Assembly (NCBI GenBank): GCA_002424635.1
Contig: DIKT01000082.1
Span: 294-19,126, forward strand
DNA: 18,833 nt
Reading direction: 5' to 3'
From: Desulfobulbaceae bacterium UBA5611
Lineage (GTDB): Bacteria > Desulfobacterota > Desulfobulbia > Desulfobulbales > Desulfocapsaceae
Positions 6,694 through 15,013 of this stretch are shown piece after piece. The position numbers and the translations under genes were made by a program. The first letter of the stretch is position 1, and each line of letters begins with the position of its first letter. The notes below the pieces were generated by a model. That model did no database searches and was not told the origin of the DNA. It saw only the letters and a list, made by a program, of their open reading frames with translations.

Positions 6694-9249
6694 TTATTGT
6701 GCTGCTGGGGTAGCAGTTGGCCGGAGGCTGTAACCACTAATGAAAATATCGGCCTGCTCATCGACTAGAATACGGACTTCCAAGTCTTCAACTGTTTCGT
6801 CGATAGTTATTACTTTTTCAAGCAGTATATTTTTTGAGGTTTTATTATTAACCTGGCCTTCCAAACCATCGAACCTGGCAAAAATTTTGTTGCCACGGTT
6901 CCCATCAATGTCAACCACAACATTTTCACCGTTGCCCTTCACTTCTCCAGTGATCAGAAATCTATAAACACCAGCGGTCATGCGCTTGTAAGGTCCAAAA
7001 AGAAGGTACCCGGCACGCCCGTCCGTTTTAATCACTGCACCGTCAACGCGACCGACTTGCCGAGGTAGTGCAGCAAGTGATTTACCGTCAGCACAAAGGG
7101 AGGGCGATTTGGAAAGTTTACGGCCATCATTGGTAACAATCTTGTAAGAGGACACTGACACTTGATCTTCTGCCCCCACACGCAGTCTAACCTCAAGATC
7201 CTTTACCTTTTCCTTTAGCTCGAATGGCACTATTATTTCTTCTGAAAAACAATCATCTTTATTGAGGTTCTCTGTCGAATAAGTTTTCTTCCCCTGGTCG
7301 CTCACGACATCGATATCATCGGCAGTAGAATTAACAAAATTTCCATGGAGAATTAAGTAATAAGATCCCTTGTCAAGATTTCGATAGGGTCCATAAAATA
7401 AATATCCTGCATTTCCGTCGCTTGAAAGTCTGCCGTTGCGAATAGTGCCGACTTTGGAAAAACTAGCAAGCTCTTCAGCCTCTATTGCATAGCATCCTGC
7501 AATCAAACAGCGGTCATCCATATCAGTTGCGAAAGAGATATCTCCTCGTGAATACAAATTTTCAGGGATCTCAATCTCACGTTTAGCGCCTTTAACTATG
7601 AGAAACAAACCTGTAGTATTCGAACGGGCAAGAATCCTCTCTGTGGTTTTTCCTATGAATTGATCTGGATTGTAGGTTAAAAAAGGGCCATTACACCTTT
7701 CTCTCCAATCTTCTGCAGACATCCTTGAGTAATTGTAATCAAAAAAATAATATTTAAAGAGAGAAAGTCGTTCTCTTCGCATAAGGCTGGACCCTGCAGG
7801 AAATTCTGGGTCATATCCTATACAATTGCCTTTAGGATAGTTGTGTCTAACGAGATCTATAATCGATGAAGGTTTGCTATGCCCCGACAATATAAGCTGG
7901 TGCCATTGAATCTCATGCACCGTGCAGATGAAAAGGGATGCAACTACGAATAATAGCGCAACAAATTTACCTCCAACTGCTACAACTGCAATAGCTACAG
8001 CCCCAGCGATCATCCACTTAAGAATATCAACATTTGAGAAAATAAATTGGGGCCAAAAGGAAGGGGTATTGACTAGATTATTAGGTTGCATTGGATGATA
8101 TTGGGTCTCAATCAGAAGGCCAGCCGCGATTACACAAATTACGGCAAAAGCTAGCAGAGTGATTCTCGAGCGCCTTCCCATTTCAAGTAAAGAGACCATA
8201 CCGAGCGCTATTACTGGTAAGGCAACGCCATCCAAATAACGACCATAAATCCAATGGTCAACTCGGTCAGGTGAGCCTCCGATCACCCCAATAGCAATTA
8301 CTCCAAATAGTGCAGTAATTGTATATGCCCTAACAACATCGCCTTGCTCAAGTCTATTGTTCATCATCAGCTTTTTGGTGCGATAAACTGAATTTACTAT
8401 TCCTAGGAATGCTATTCCGAAGGTACTCACGAGCAAGTACGCCATCTGGCCGCTTGCCCTGGTGATGGCAACAACCCAATAGTCCAAGAGCATGGCTCTG
8501 GATAATATTTTTGACCCACCGGGGTAATGCATATTGGAGTGGAAGCCTGCAGGAGTCATGGCATCAGCCAACCAAGGATGAATGCCCTGTGTATACACAA
8601 GAATCAGCAATGAAGAGATAATAGTATGCATTAACAATGGTCGCCATGTCCTTGTTCTGATTGCCAAAAAGGACAGGGCGACAACTGAGGCGACAGCTAC
8701 CGCTAACCCGGCAGGATGAATCCAAGCCAAGAGGCTAACCAACAGAGAAAATGGAAGCGTTTGTTTGCATCCAAAATTCTTGATGCGAGCAAGGGCCACA
8801 AGCCCCGCAAGAAATATAGTAACGAAAGCTGATGTAGGAAAAACATACCCTGCCATAGTTGCCCAAGAGGGGTATGCCGCCGAAAATATTAAAATCAGTA
8901 TTCGATTGGTCTCTGGAGTGTCAGATCGCAAGGTCACAACGAGGCGATCAAGTAAATAGAAAGAACTCACCCATAACAATGCATTGACAATCATCGCGCC
9001 GATCCAAATGGACGATGTATCGGGAAGGAATTTGAAAAGAGGGGCTAACAGAAAGGAGTATCCGGCGTAATAACTGCTCGCTCCATCTACGTCGTACCCC
9101 GATAAAAAAATTGCCTTTGTTAAATATCCTATCTCATCTGCAAGATATGCAGGTCCGTTTGTGTGAAGGCCACACAGCAAATAAAAAAAAGGAAATAATA
9201 GAATCACTGACCATCGTATACAGGATGGTGTCATGCGTTTTATATTCAT
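6694..9249 (-). CDS. GT-C fold membrane glycosyltransferase with duplicated C-terminal soluble domain
   Basis: I place the start at ATG 9249, 8 bases after AGGT; an in-frame TTG at 9255 would add two residues. The 851-residue protein has roughly 10-12 membrane segments up to about residue 450. The first extracytoplasmic loop carries the acidic ADEIGYL motif (about 37-43), the place of the catalytic acid in GT-C/GT39-like enzymes, and a GRYLDG motif follows near 336-341. These enzymes use polyprenyl-phosphate sugars on the periplasmic side, which fits the GT2 donor synthase encoded 11 bases downstream. The periplasmic tail (about 450-851) holds two copies of one domain: VGTIRNG..AGYLFYGPYRNL and VGRVDGA..AGYLLFGPYKRM, each ending in a DLEVR.LV strand. 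The copies are at about 600-708 and 732-843. The tail may bind glycan or the acceptor. No acceptor can be named. Confidence 0.88.
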   Translation of the reverse strand: MNIKRMTPSCIRWSVILLFPFFYLLCGLHTNGPAYLADEIGYLTKAIFLSGYDVDGASSYYAGYSFLLAPLFKFLPDTSSIWIGAMIVNALLWVSSFYLLDRLVVTLRSDTPETNRILILIFSAAYPSWATMAGYVFPTSAFVTIFLAGLVALARIKNFGCKQTLPFSLLVSLLAWIHPAGLAVAVASVVALSFLAIRTRTWRPLLMHTIISSLLILVYTQGIHPWLADAMTPAGFHSNMHYPGGSKILSRAMLLDYWVVAITRASGQMAYLLVSTFGIAFLGIVNSVYRTKKLMMNNRLEQGDVVRAYTITALFGVIAIGVIGGSPDRVDHWIYGRYLDGVALPVIALGMVSLLEMGRRSRITLLAFAVICVIAAGLLIETQYHPMQPNNLVNTPSFWPQFIFSNVDILKWMIAGAVAIAVVAVGGKFVALLFVVASLFICTVHEIQWHQLILSGHSKPSSIIDLVRHNYPKGNCIGYDPEFPAGSSLMRRERLSLFKYYFFDYNYSRMSAEDWRERCNGPFLTYNPDQFIGKTTERILARSNTTGLFLIVKGAKREIEIPENLYSRGDISFATDMDDRCLIAGCYAIEAEELASFSKVGTIRNGRLSSDGNAGYLFYGPYRNLDKGSYYLILHGNFVNSTADDIDVVSDQGKKTYSTENLNKDDCFSEEIIVPFELKEKVKDLEVRLRVGAEDQVSVSSYKIVTNDGRKLSKSPSLCADGKSLAALPRQVGRVDGAVIKTDGRAGYLLFGPYKRMTAGVYRFLITGEVKGNGENVVVDIDGNRGNKIFARFDGLEGQVNNKTSKNILLEKVITIDETVEDLEVRILVDEQADIFISGYSLRPTATPAAQ

Positions 9250-9324
9250 TTGCAATTACCTGACTCCTGCAACATCTATGGTGTAGTGTGGATAATCTGC
9301 GACCACATGAAGCAACTGATGAAA

Positions 9325-9352
9325 GATGCCGACACTCAGAACATTCGGCATC
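9325..9352 (-). repeat. Inverted repeat in the gap after the tri-domain GT4 gene
   Basis: GATGCCGA (9325-9332) and TCGGCATC (9345-9352) form a perfect 8-bp stem around a 12-nt loop. On the minus strand the stem is followed by TTTC only, so as a terminator for the upstream GT4 gene it would be weak. It lies in the 194-bp gap between the exporter/polymerase genes and the GT-C gene. Confidence 0.4.
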
Positions 9353-9391
9353 CTATACATCACGCCAACCTCTGCGACCGCTATTTGATAG

Positions 9392-9420
9392 CCGCAGCAA
9401 TACAGGCCATAAGGCTGCGG
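9392..9420 (-). repeat. Second inverted repeat in the same gap
   Basis: CCGCAGC (9392-9398) and GCTGCGG (9414-9420) form a perfect, GC-rich 7-bp stem with a 15-nt loop, 24 bases after the stop of the tri-domain GT4 gene in the direction of transcription. No T-run follows. Two stems in a row suggest mRNA 3'-end protection, partial termination or a bidirectional protein site. Confidence 0.35.
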
Positions 9421-9443
9421 GTGTACTAGAAGTAGTATTAGTA

Positions 9444-12400
9444 CTAATCATCCAAAATCACCTTGAGCAGCCTGTTCGCACTTTGCTCCCACGTCAACCA
9501 AGGCATATCCTTCGATTGGGGGGCTTTACCTTTGGCATGCAATCTAAGCCATTCAGCAATTGCAGTCGCAAGCGATTCAGGTGCAAGACCGGTGAAATAA
9601 AAAGCGTGCTCTCCTGCTACTTCCCGAAATACGGGGATATCACGCGCGATGATGGGCAGTTTATGCTGGGCGGCCTCAATCAACGGCAACCCGAATCCTT
9701 CTCCCTCCGACGCGGCAATAAGGCACGTTGAGGCGGCGTATACTTTTTCCAGGTATTCGTCACTGATACCATCCAGCCAGAAAAGGCGTTTGTTAAGCTC
9801 GGGATGTGAGCGTAGTTGTTCAACCAGTAATTCCACCTTCCAGCCTTGATTGCCGACAATCACCAGATTGGCGCCAACCCCTTTATCCCATAGTTTTTCA
9901 AAAGCGGCGAGCGTTTGCTGGTGCGCTTTGCGAGGTTCAATCGTTCCCACCATCAGGAAACTCGGGCATGCGGCAAGAGTATCCAGTAATGTTTTAGCAG
10001 CGCCTGGCATGCCTGTTGTCGGCGAGGAGGCCCCAATGTCTGCTCCCAAGTGAAACCATTCAATCTTGAATGGCCGATGTCGTTTAGGGCCGTTTGCAGA
10101 AAACCATTCTGTCAGCTCATCGGCAACTGCTTTAGAGATGCAAACTGCGCCGCCACTTTCGGCCACGACCTCAAGCCATCTGGTATGCCCTTCTGCTACA
10201 CCATCGGCAAAATGTTGTGGCATAAGAAGACATAACAGATCATAAACCACAAATTTTACCTCAACCCCGTGGCGGCGCATTCGTTGGTAAAATGGCTGTT
10301 GCGCCCTGATAATCTCATGTTGAAGATCCAGACCGAGGAAGATATCACCGGCCTGATATTCAACATGCTCGTCGTTTAATGCATCCACTGGACAATCCAG
10401 AAACTCCAGGGTAAAACGGCGGGCATAATAATATCCTCTATCTGTTGAGGCATAGACAGGTTCTATGCGCAGGCCTTCGAGAGGATGCCTGAGCCATTCA
10501 AACAGGATGCTTCGTACTACACGTTGGATACCGCTTTTGCTGTCGCGTTGAACCAACTCCGAAACGTCAACAAGTAACTGCCGGGAGACAAAGCGTGGCT
10601 GAATAGATTGCGCAATAGTTGCAGCCAAAAGTAGCAATGCATCTGGATTGGCTGGCGCCGGCTCTATCTCGGCTATTGCGTGCGTTAATGAAGGTATATC
10701 AGTAGCTGCGTTTCGATAAAATTTCTCAATGGCAGCGCAGTACTGATCGGTACAGGTGCGCGGCGCATGGTGCTTTAGAATGATATTCCGTGCCCGTTCG
10801 CCTTGTTTCTTGCGCCTGGACTCATCTCGCCATAGAGTTTCCAAGGCATCGATCAACTGGTCGCTGCTGAATTCGTCTGCCAGTTTCCAAACTGCTACGG
10901 CAGGCAATTCCGCCATGCTTCCGTTGGCATTGACGATGGTAGGCATGCCATAATTCATACAATCCAGCACAGCAGCCGATGTCTCGCCACGGGAGTGTGT
11001 GCGGAGTTGAACGCCGATGTCGGCAGCAGCCAGGTAATGCCGGAATGTTTCCGCATCTGCCCAACCGGTAATGCGAATCCGATTTGATAGTCCGCTAAGT
11101 TGTATGGCTGCGAACAACTTCTGGCCATATTCACCAGTATGATTCTCTCCCACAAATACCAGTATGCAATTATTGTCTTTTGCCAAATCGGAGCTCAGCC
11201 ATGCTTCCAGTAGACGATCATTGAGTTTGTGCGGACCGAGCATGCCAAAACTACAAATTACGGTATCATCGTCATTGAGATTTAAAGCGCAACGTGCTTT
11301 TGTGCGGTCACATTCACTCACAGGAATCCGCAAAAGGGGAATAACAGCCCAATTATCAGCCTCATTCGAAGTGTACCATTTTTTTACAAGCCGTCTGGAG
11401 TTTTCAGAATGCACAATGACACCCTGTGCTCCTCTCAGGACGCCAAGATTACATGGGTATTTCCAGACAATATCAGCTGGATCATCAGCTTGAAAACGTT
11501 CTTGAACTGCTTTGTAGCCCTGCGCCAGATACAATTCATTTGCCCAACCGTTTGGCGTCGAGCCATGAATATCCATGTGGGCTATAATCCCGGAGAGAAA
11601 AAAGTCATGCAATACAACAACACCAGGTAACTCCTCCAGCAAGCTGAACATATGCTGGTGGAAGTGGGAGTTGCCAAAGTGATAGAGTATCCGGTCGTAG
11701 CGGGTAGCGTGTGTCCTGAACCACCCCACGTTACGGATCTGGCAATTGGCATTGATCCATGGATCGGATACCGAATCCTGGGCAACAATGACATCAATGT
11801 CGTAGTGTCGGGATAGCTCAGGCAGAAGTTCGGCGCTGTAATCACTGATGCCACTGCGTTCAGGCGGCAGCGGGGAGATATAGGCCAGTTTGGGTCTGCG
11901 GGCAAGTAACGGACCTATTGCTAACCGTTGCTGGCGCTCTAAATGAAATTTTTCAAAGGCAGCCAATGTCCGATGAGCGCTCTTGTCCCACGAGAAATTC
12001 TTCGCCTGTTCAAGACCGTGCCGTTCGAGTTCAACCCTGAAGGCATCGTCGGTCAGTACCTGTGACAGCTTTGCAGCGATTGCCGCATCGCTTCTGGGGT
12101 CGAAAAGGGCATCTTCCCTATCAATTACCTCCGGCACGCTGGAGGTGTTGGACCCGATCACTGCCCGTCCGCAAGACATGGCTTCCAGGGCCGGTAGCCC
12201 AAAACCCTCATGCCAGGAGGGAAAGACAAATACTTTGCAGAGGTTGTAAAGATTCAGCAGGTCATCGTCAGAAACGAAACCAGTCAGGACAAGTTCGTCA
12301 TTTTCAAGGTCGTGTTTTTTTGCCAGGACCTTCAGGCGCGTTATGTCATGCGGCTGAATTGAGCAAACCACAGCCAATTGGTGTTGCCTGCGGAGTGTTT

Positions 12401-13157
12401 GAGGAAGAGTTGCATATGCTCGAATCAGGCCCTCAATATTTTTGCGGTGGTCAATGCCGCCGGTATACATCACATAAGGGCGCTGTAAATTGTAGCGATT
12501 GCGTATTTTTTCTTCCCGTTCACCGCCTATGAATACTGGCTGGAATTGAGGATCTGCCGCTGTGGAAATATTGATCGAATCGTTTTCTGGAAAACTTAAA
12601 TATCGTATGCTCTCCTGACGTGAGGACTCGGATATGGCGAGAAGAAGATTGGCGCGGCGCAGGCTATCGAGTTTGGTTTCATACCAAGCCTCGACCACAG
12701 GATTTTCAAGATACGGATGGCGATGTATATAAGGGATAAGGTCATACAGTATCACAGCGGTTGGCACGTTAAGGCTCAACGTTGCAATACTTGTCACTGC
12801 ATCATCGCCCAACCCCTCAAACAGACTGGTGACCAGAACAATATCCGGCTCCAGGCTGGCAAGAAAAGCTTCTCGCACTAACTCAGCAGATTTGCGCCGC
12901 CAGTCATTGTCAGCATTCAGGCGGTTGACAGGCCCTGGTGCAGACCAGACACGGATATTTTTTTGGGGCAGTAAGCTGTCAAACGCAGCTCGAATTGGCT
13001 CGATGGTATCAAGGAACAAACCATTCAACGCCAGAAACACGTCATGCTCATCCTGTTGGCGAACTATGGCTTGAGCAAGCGCCATAGTATAGCGGCCGAT
13101 TCCACGCGTGCGCGAGCCGGTTGATTGCGCTCCCTGCATATCGATAACAATACGCAT
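9444..13157 (-). CDS. Three-module GT4 glycosyltransferase, probable glycan polymerase
   Basis: This 1237-residue cytoplasmic protein contains three GT4 (GT-B fold) modules. Module 1 (1-410) has the GIGRYTMAL opening, GGIDHRKN and an intact EX7E at Glu317/Glu325 (HEGFGLPALEAM). Module 2 (421-815) starts with SPLPPERSGISDYS and has a variant site, SRGETSAAVLDCMNYG (about 722-737), where the canonical first Glu is shifted. Module 3 (about 860-1237) starts SKSGIQRVVRS and has GTIEPRK and an intact EX7E at Glu1153/Glu1161. Multi-module GT4 proteins such as WbdA of E. coli O8/O9a polymerise mannose-type repeats with one linkage per module; that role here is inferred. The ATG at 13157 shares one base with the stop of the sulfotransferase-like gene (TGATG), so translation is probably coupled. 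With gmd nearby, a 6-deoxy sugar or mannose polymer is likely. Confidence 0.92.
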   Translation of the reverse strand: MRIVIDMQGAQSTGSRTRGIGRYTMALAQAIVRQQDEHDVFLALNGLFLDTIEPIRAAFDSLLPQKNIRVWSAPGPVNRLNADNDWRRKSAELVREAFLASLEPDIVLVTSLFEGLGDDAVTSIATLSLNVPTAVILYDLIPYIHRHPYLENPVVEAWYETKLDSLRRANLLLAISESSRQESIRYLSFPENDSINISTAADPQFQPVFIGGEREEKIRNRYNLQRPYVMYTGGIDHRKNIEGLIRAYATLPQTLRRQHQLAVVCSIQPHDITRLKVLAKKHDLENDELVLTGFVSDDDLLNLYNLCKVFVFPSWHEGFGLPALEAMSCGRAVIGSNTSSVPEVIDREDALFDPRSDAAIAAKLSQVLTDDAFRVELERHGLEQAKNFSWDKSAHRTLAAFEKFHLERQQRLAIGPLLARRPKLAYISPLPPERSGISDYSAELLPELSRHYDIDVIVAQDSVSDPWINANCQIRNVGWFRTHATRYDRILYHFGNSHFHQHMFSLLEELPGVVVLHDFFLSGIIAHMDIHGSTPNGWANELYLAQGYKAVQERFQADDPADIVWKYPCNLGVLRGAQGVIVHSENSRRLVKKWYTSNEADNWAVIPLLRIPVSECDRTKARCALNLNDDDTVICSFGMLGPHKLNDRLLEAWLSSDLAKDNNCILVFVGENHTGEYGQKLFAAIQLSGLSNRIRITGWADAETFRHYLAAADIGVQLRTHSRGETSAAVLDCMNYGMPTIVNANGSMAELPAVAVWKLADEFSSDQLIDALETLWRDESRRKKQGERARNIILKHHAPRTCTDQYCAAIEKFYRNAATDIPSLTHAIAEIEPAPANPDALLLLAATIAQSIQPRFVSRQLLVDVSELVQRDSKSGIQRVVRSILFEWLRHPLEGLRIEPVYASTDRGYYYARRFTLEFLDCPVDALNDEHVEYQAGDIFLGLDLQHEIIRAQQPFYQRMRRHGVEVKFVVYDLLCLLMPQHFADGVAEGHTRWLEVVAESGGAVCISKAVADELTEWFSANGPKRHRPFKIEWFHLGADIGASSPTTGMPGAAKTLLDTLAACPSFLMVGTIEPRKAHQQTLAAFEKLWDKGVGANLVIVGNQGWKVELLVEQLRSHPELNKRLFWLDGISDEYLEKVYAASTCLIAASEGEGFGLPLIEAAQHKLPIIARDIPVFREVAGEHAFYFTGLAPESLATAIAEWLRLHAKGKAPQSKDMPWLTWEQSANRLLKVILDD

Positions 13158-15013
13158 CAGGCGTTTCTCTCTTTCATGGCTTTTTGTAAGTCTTCATAAA
13201 TACGGGCAGCGCGGGGTGAGAGATCAGACTGCATTGGTTCAGGTCCTTGTTCTGCAAACGAGGACCGCGCGATTGGCTGGGCCGCTTGTTTCTGCTCTCG
13301 CGGCGTGACCTGATAAATATCCGGTGGGATTAATCCGCTTGATTGCGCTAATGCCAGAAGGTGTGCCTTTATGGTTGGATGTTGGTCGATGATTTTGAAC
13401 AGCTTCGAACTCAGGTCATGTCTCTTCAGCACAAAGCCCATTGCTTTCACAACCAGCCACCGCAAACCCAGTTTCAGCGAGCGAAACAGCCACAAAATTA
13501 ACCGGATCGGCAATGAAAAGAGCCGGAAAATGAATGGCGCGATTTTCCGGAGCGGCCAGGTGATACGCCATGAGCCACTGGCGTAAACAGCTTGCAGTTC
13601 ATTATTACGTTGCTCGGCCACTGTCCACCAGTGCTGACTGTTATGGTTGAGCTCATCTACTTTAGCCTTGGCTGCATTCCATTCATTTTCAAGCCATCGA
13701 GCCCTGTCGGCCTCATTCAAAGCTTTTGCTTCGGCTTGCTCTGCCTTGGCTTCTGCCGCTTGGGCTCGGGACGATTCATCCTGGAGCTTGGCTTCGGCTT
13801 GCTCTGCCTTAGCTTCTGCCGCTTGGGCTCGGGACGATTCATCTTGGAGCTTGGTTTCGGCTTGCTGCGCCTTGGTCTCGGCCGTTGTCGAGCGCAGTTG
13901 CTGTTCTGTTAATTGACGGGTGAAGTCTGTTCGCATTTCGACCTCACGCCCCTCGAATCTACGAGCCAGGGTGCGGGCGCGCTCCGCATCACGGAGTAAG
14001 TTGCTGGAATGACAAGAAGTTTTACTATTTTCCCAGATTGCCGGTTCATTTGTTCGGCGCAACGTTACGATTTTATCTATTTCGTGCTGGGTTGTGCCGG
14101 AGAGGAGCAGCAGGCCATGGGCCTTATTTTCGATGTGACTGAAGAACGTCCGGTCTTCGTCACCATAACAGGCTTGCGGGACTGAGCAGTCAGAAAAATC
14201 TAATCCGTCAATCCCCTTTGTCTTCAGCTTAAAAAGAACTTCCTGACGATAATCCGGGGTGTCACTTAGGCGGTCAATGTTCAGCAGCAGATCCGCATTG
14301 GCCATGCCTTCCAACAAGCCAAGACACCACAGGACATAAAAAACAAGATAACTGTCATCTGGTGTAAGCCGCCTTGCCAGGAACCACTCGATCTGGCTCC
14401 AAAGATCATCAGATAAATATTCTTCAAAACCAATTTCTTCGCGTAAACGCTTTATGATTTCTGGATGTTTGGGAGCATTAATGAAAAGCTGGCTGGCTGC
14501 ATCGAAAAAGTAGCTAACCCGAAATGACCACCACTGATCCCAAGGATTGCGCCAGAGGTATAAATGAATGCCTCCAACGGCTCTTCTAATGGATCCTATA
14601 CGTGATGCTGTTCGGCATTCTTGAATAACAGGGCGAGCTTTGGCTGCAGAGATCAGACTTCGCCAAAATTCAATAGAAAGATCATCGTCATCTGAAAGAA
14701 AATACCCATCGTAAATTGCCTCTTTCTTAAGGTGTGGCAAGCATTGCGCGCTTACTTCATATAGTTCGAAAAAATAGGGTTTTTCTAAAGCTGGATGGCG
14801 AAGAGCATTTACTATATTTCCGTCTGTGGCCAGAAGAGCTTCCCTGTCATTTTTCGCGGTGAGCGAAATTTCATGCAGAGGCTCCTGGTAACACCAATAT
14901 CCAACAAGGGAGCGACGAAACACTTTGAAAAGGTAGGTGCTTCCCGCGCGGAACAAAGAATGAATAAAAATCGGATCCTGAGTCATTAATGGTCTTTCCT
15001 GTGAAGAGGTCAC
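13157..15013 (-). CDS. Sulfotransferase-like/coiled-coil/membrane-helix protein, WbdD-like layout
   Basis: The start is GTG 15013 (GGAGG four bases before it, and a 4-base GTGA overlap with wzt). ATG 14986 with AGGA ten bases upstream is a real alternative, nine residues shorter. Residues 16-32 (FIHSLFRAGSTYLFKVF) resemble the 5'-phosphosulfate-binding loop of sulfotransferases. YLWRNPWDQWWS (152-163) resembles the 3'-phosphate-binding RxPxDxxxS motif. A long coiled coil follows (about 340-472), including 21-residue repeats from 385. Then come ASGSWRITWPLR (478-489), which is seen after coiled coils in surface-glycan enzymes, and a hydrophobic/amphipathic stretch (490-535) likely to sit on the inner membrane. 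The tail ends LSPRAARIYEDLQ. Expected chemistry is sulfate transfer from PAPS to a glycan. Position between wzt and the polymerase points to chain capping and length control. No PAPS synthesis genes are in view. Confidence 0.87.
   Translation of the reverse strand: MTSSQERPLMTQDPIFIHSLFRAGSTYLFKVFRRSLVGYWCYQEPLHEISLTAKNDREALLATDGNIVNALRHPALEKPYFFELYEVSAQCLPHLKKEAIYDGYFLSDDDDLSIEFWRSLISAAKARPVIQECRTASRIGSIRRAVGGIHLYLWRNPWDQWWSFRVSYFFDAASQLFINAPKHPEIIKRLREEIGFEEYLSDDLWSQIEWFLARRLTPDDSYLVFYVLWCLGLLEGMANADLLLNIDRLSDTPDYRQEVLFKLKTKGIDGLDFSDCSVPQACYGDEDRTFFSHIENKAHGLLLLSGTTQHEIDKIVTLRRTNEPAIWENSKTSCHSSNLLRDAERARTLARRFEGREVEMRTDFTRQLTEQQLRSTTAETKAQQAETKLQDESSRAQAAEAKAEQAEAKLQDESSRAQAAEAKAEQAEAKALNEADRARWLENEWNAAKAKVDELNHNSQHWWTVAEQRNNELQAVYASGSWRITWPLRKIAPFIFRLFSLPIRLILWLFRSLKLGLRWLVVKAMGFVLKRHDLSSKLFKIIDQHPTIKAHLLALAQSSGLIPPDIYQVTPREQKQAAQPIARSSFAEQGPEPMQSDLSPRAARIYEDLQKAMKERNA
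13736..13861 (-). repeat. 63-bp in-frame tandem repeat within the coiled coil
   Basis: Two adjacent 63-bp units (13736-13798 and 13799-13861) differ at three positions by direct comparison. Each encodes 21 residues, three heptads: AE(A/T)KLQDESSRAQAAEAKAEQ. A decayed partial unit borders the pair on each side (AETKAQQ before; AEAK then ALNEADR after). Because a unit equals three heptads, gain or loss keeps both the reading frame and the coiled-coil register. Confidence 0.9.

Noticed and set aside
9288..9731. Plus-strand open frame of 147 codons crossing the 9250-9443 gap
   Set aside because: Most of it is antisense to the tri-domain GT4 gene, there is no ribosome-binding site of note, and the product has no recognisable motif.
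13592..13916. Plus-strand frames with a repeated Leu/Cys/Ser-rich peptide
   Set aside because: The repetition is the mirror image of the 63-bp coiled-coil repeat on the minus strand, not an independent repeat protein.
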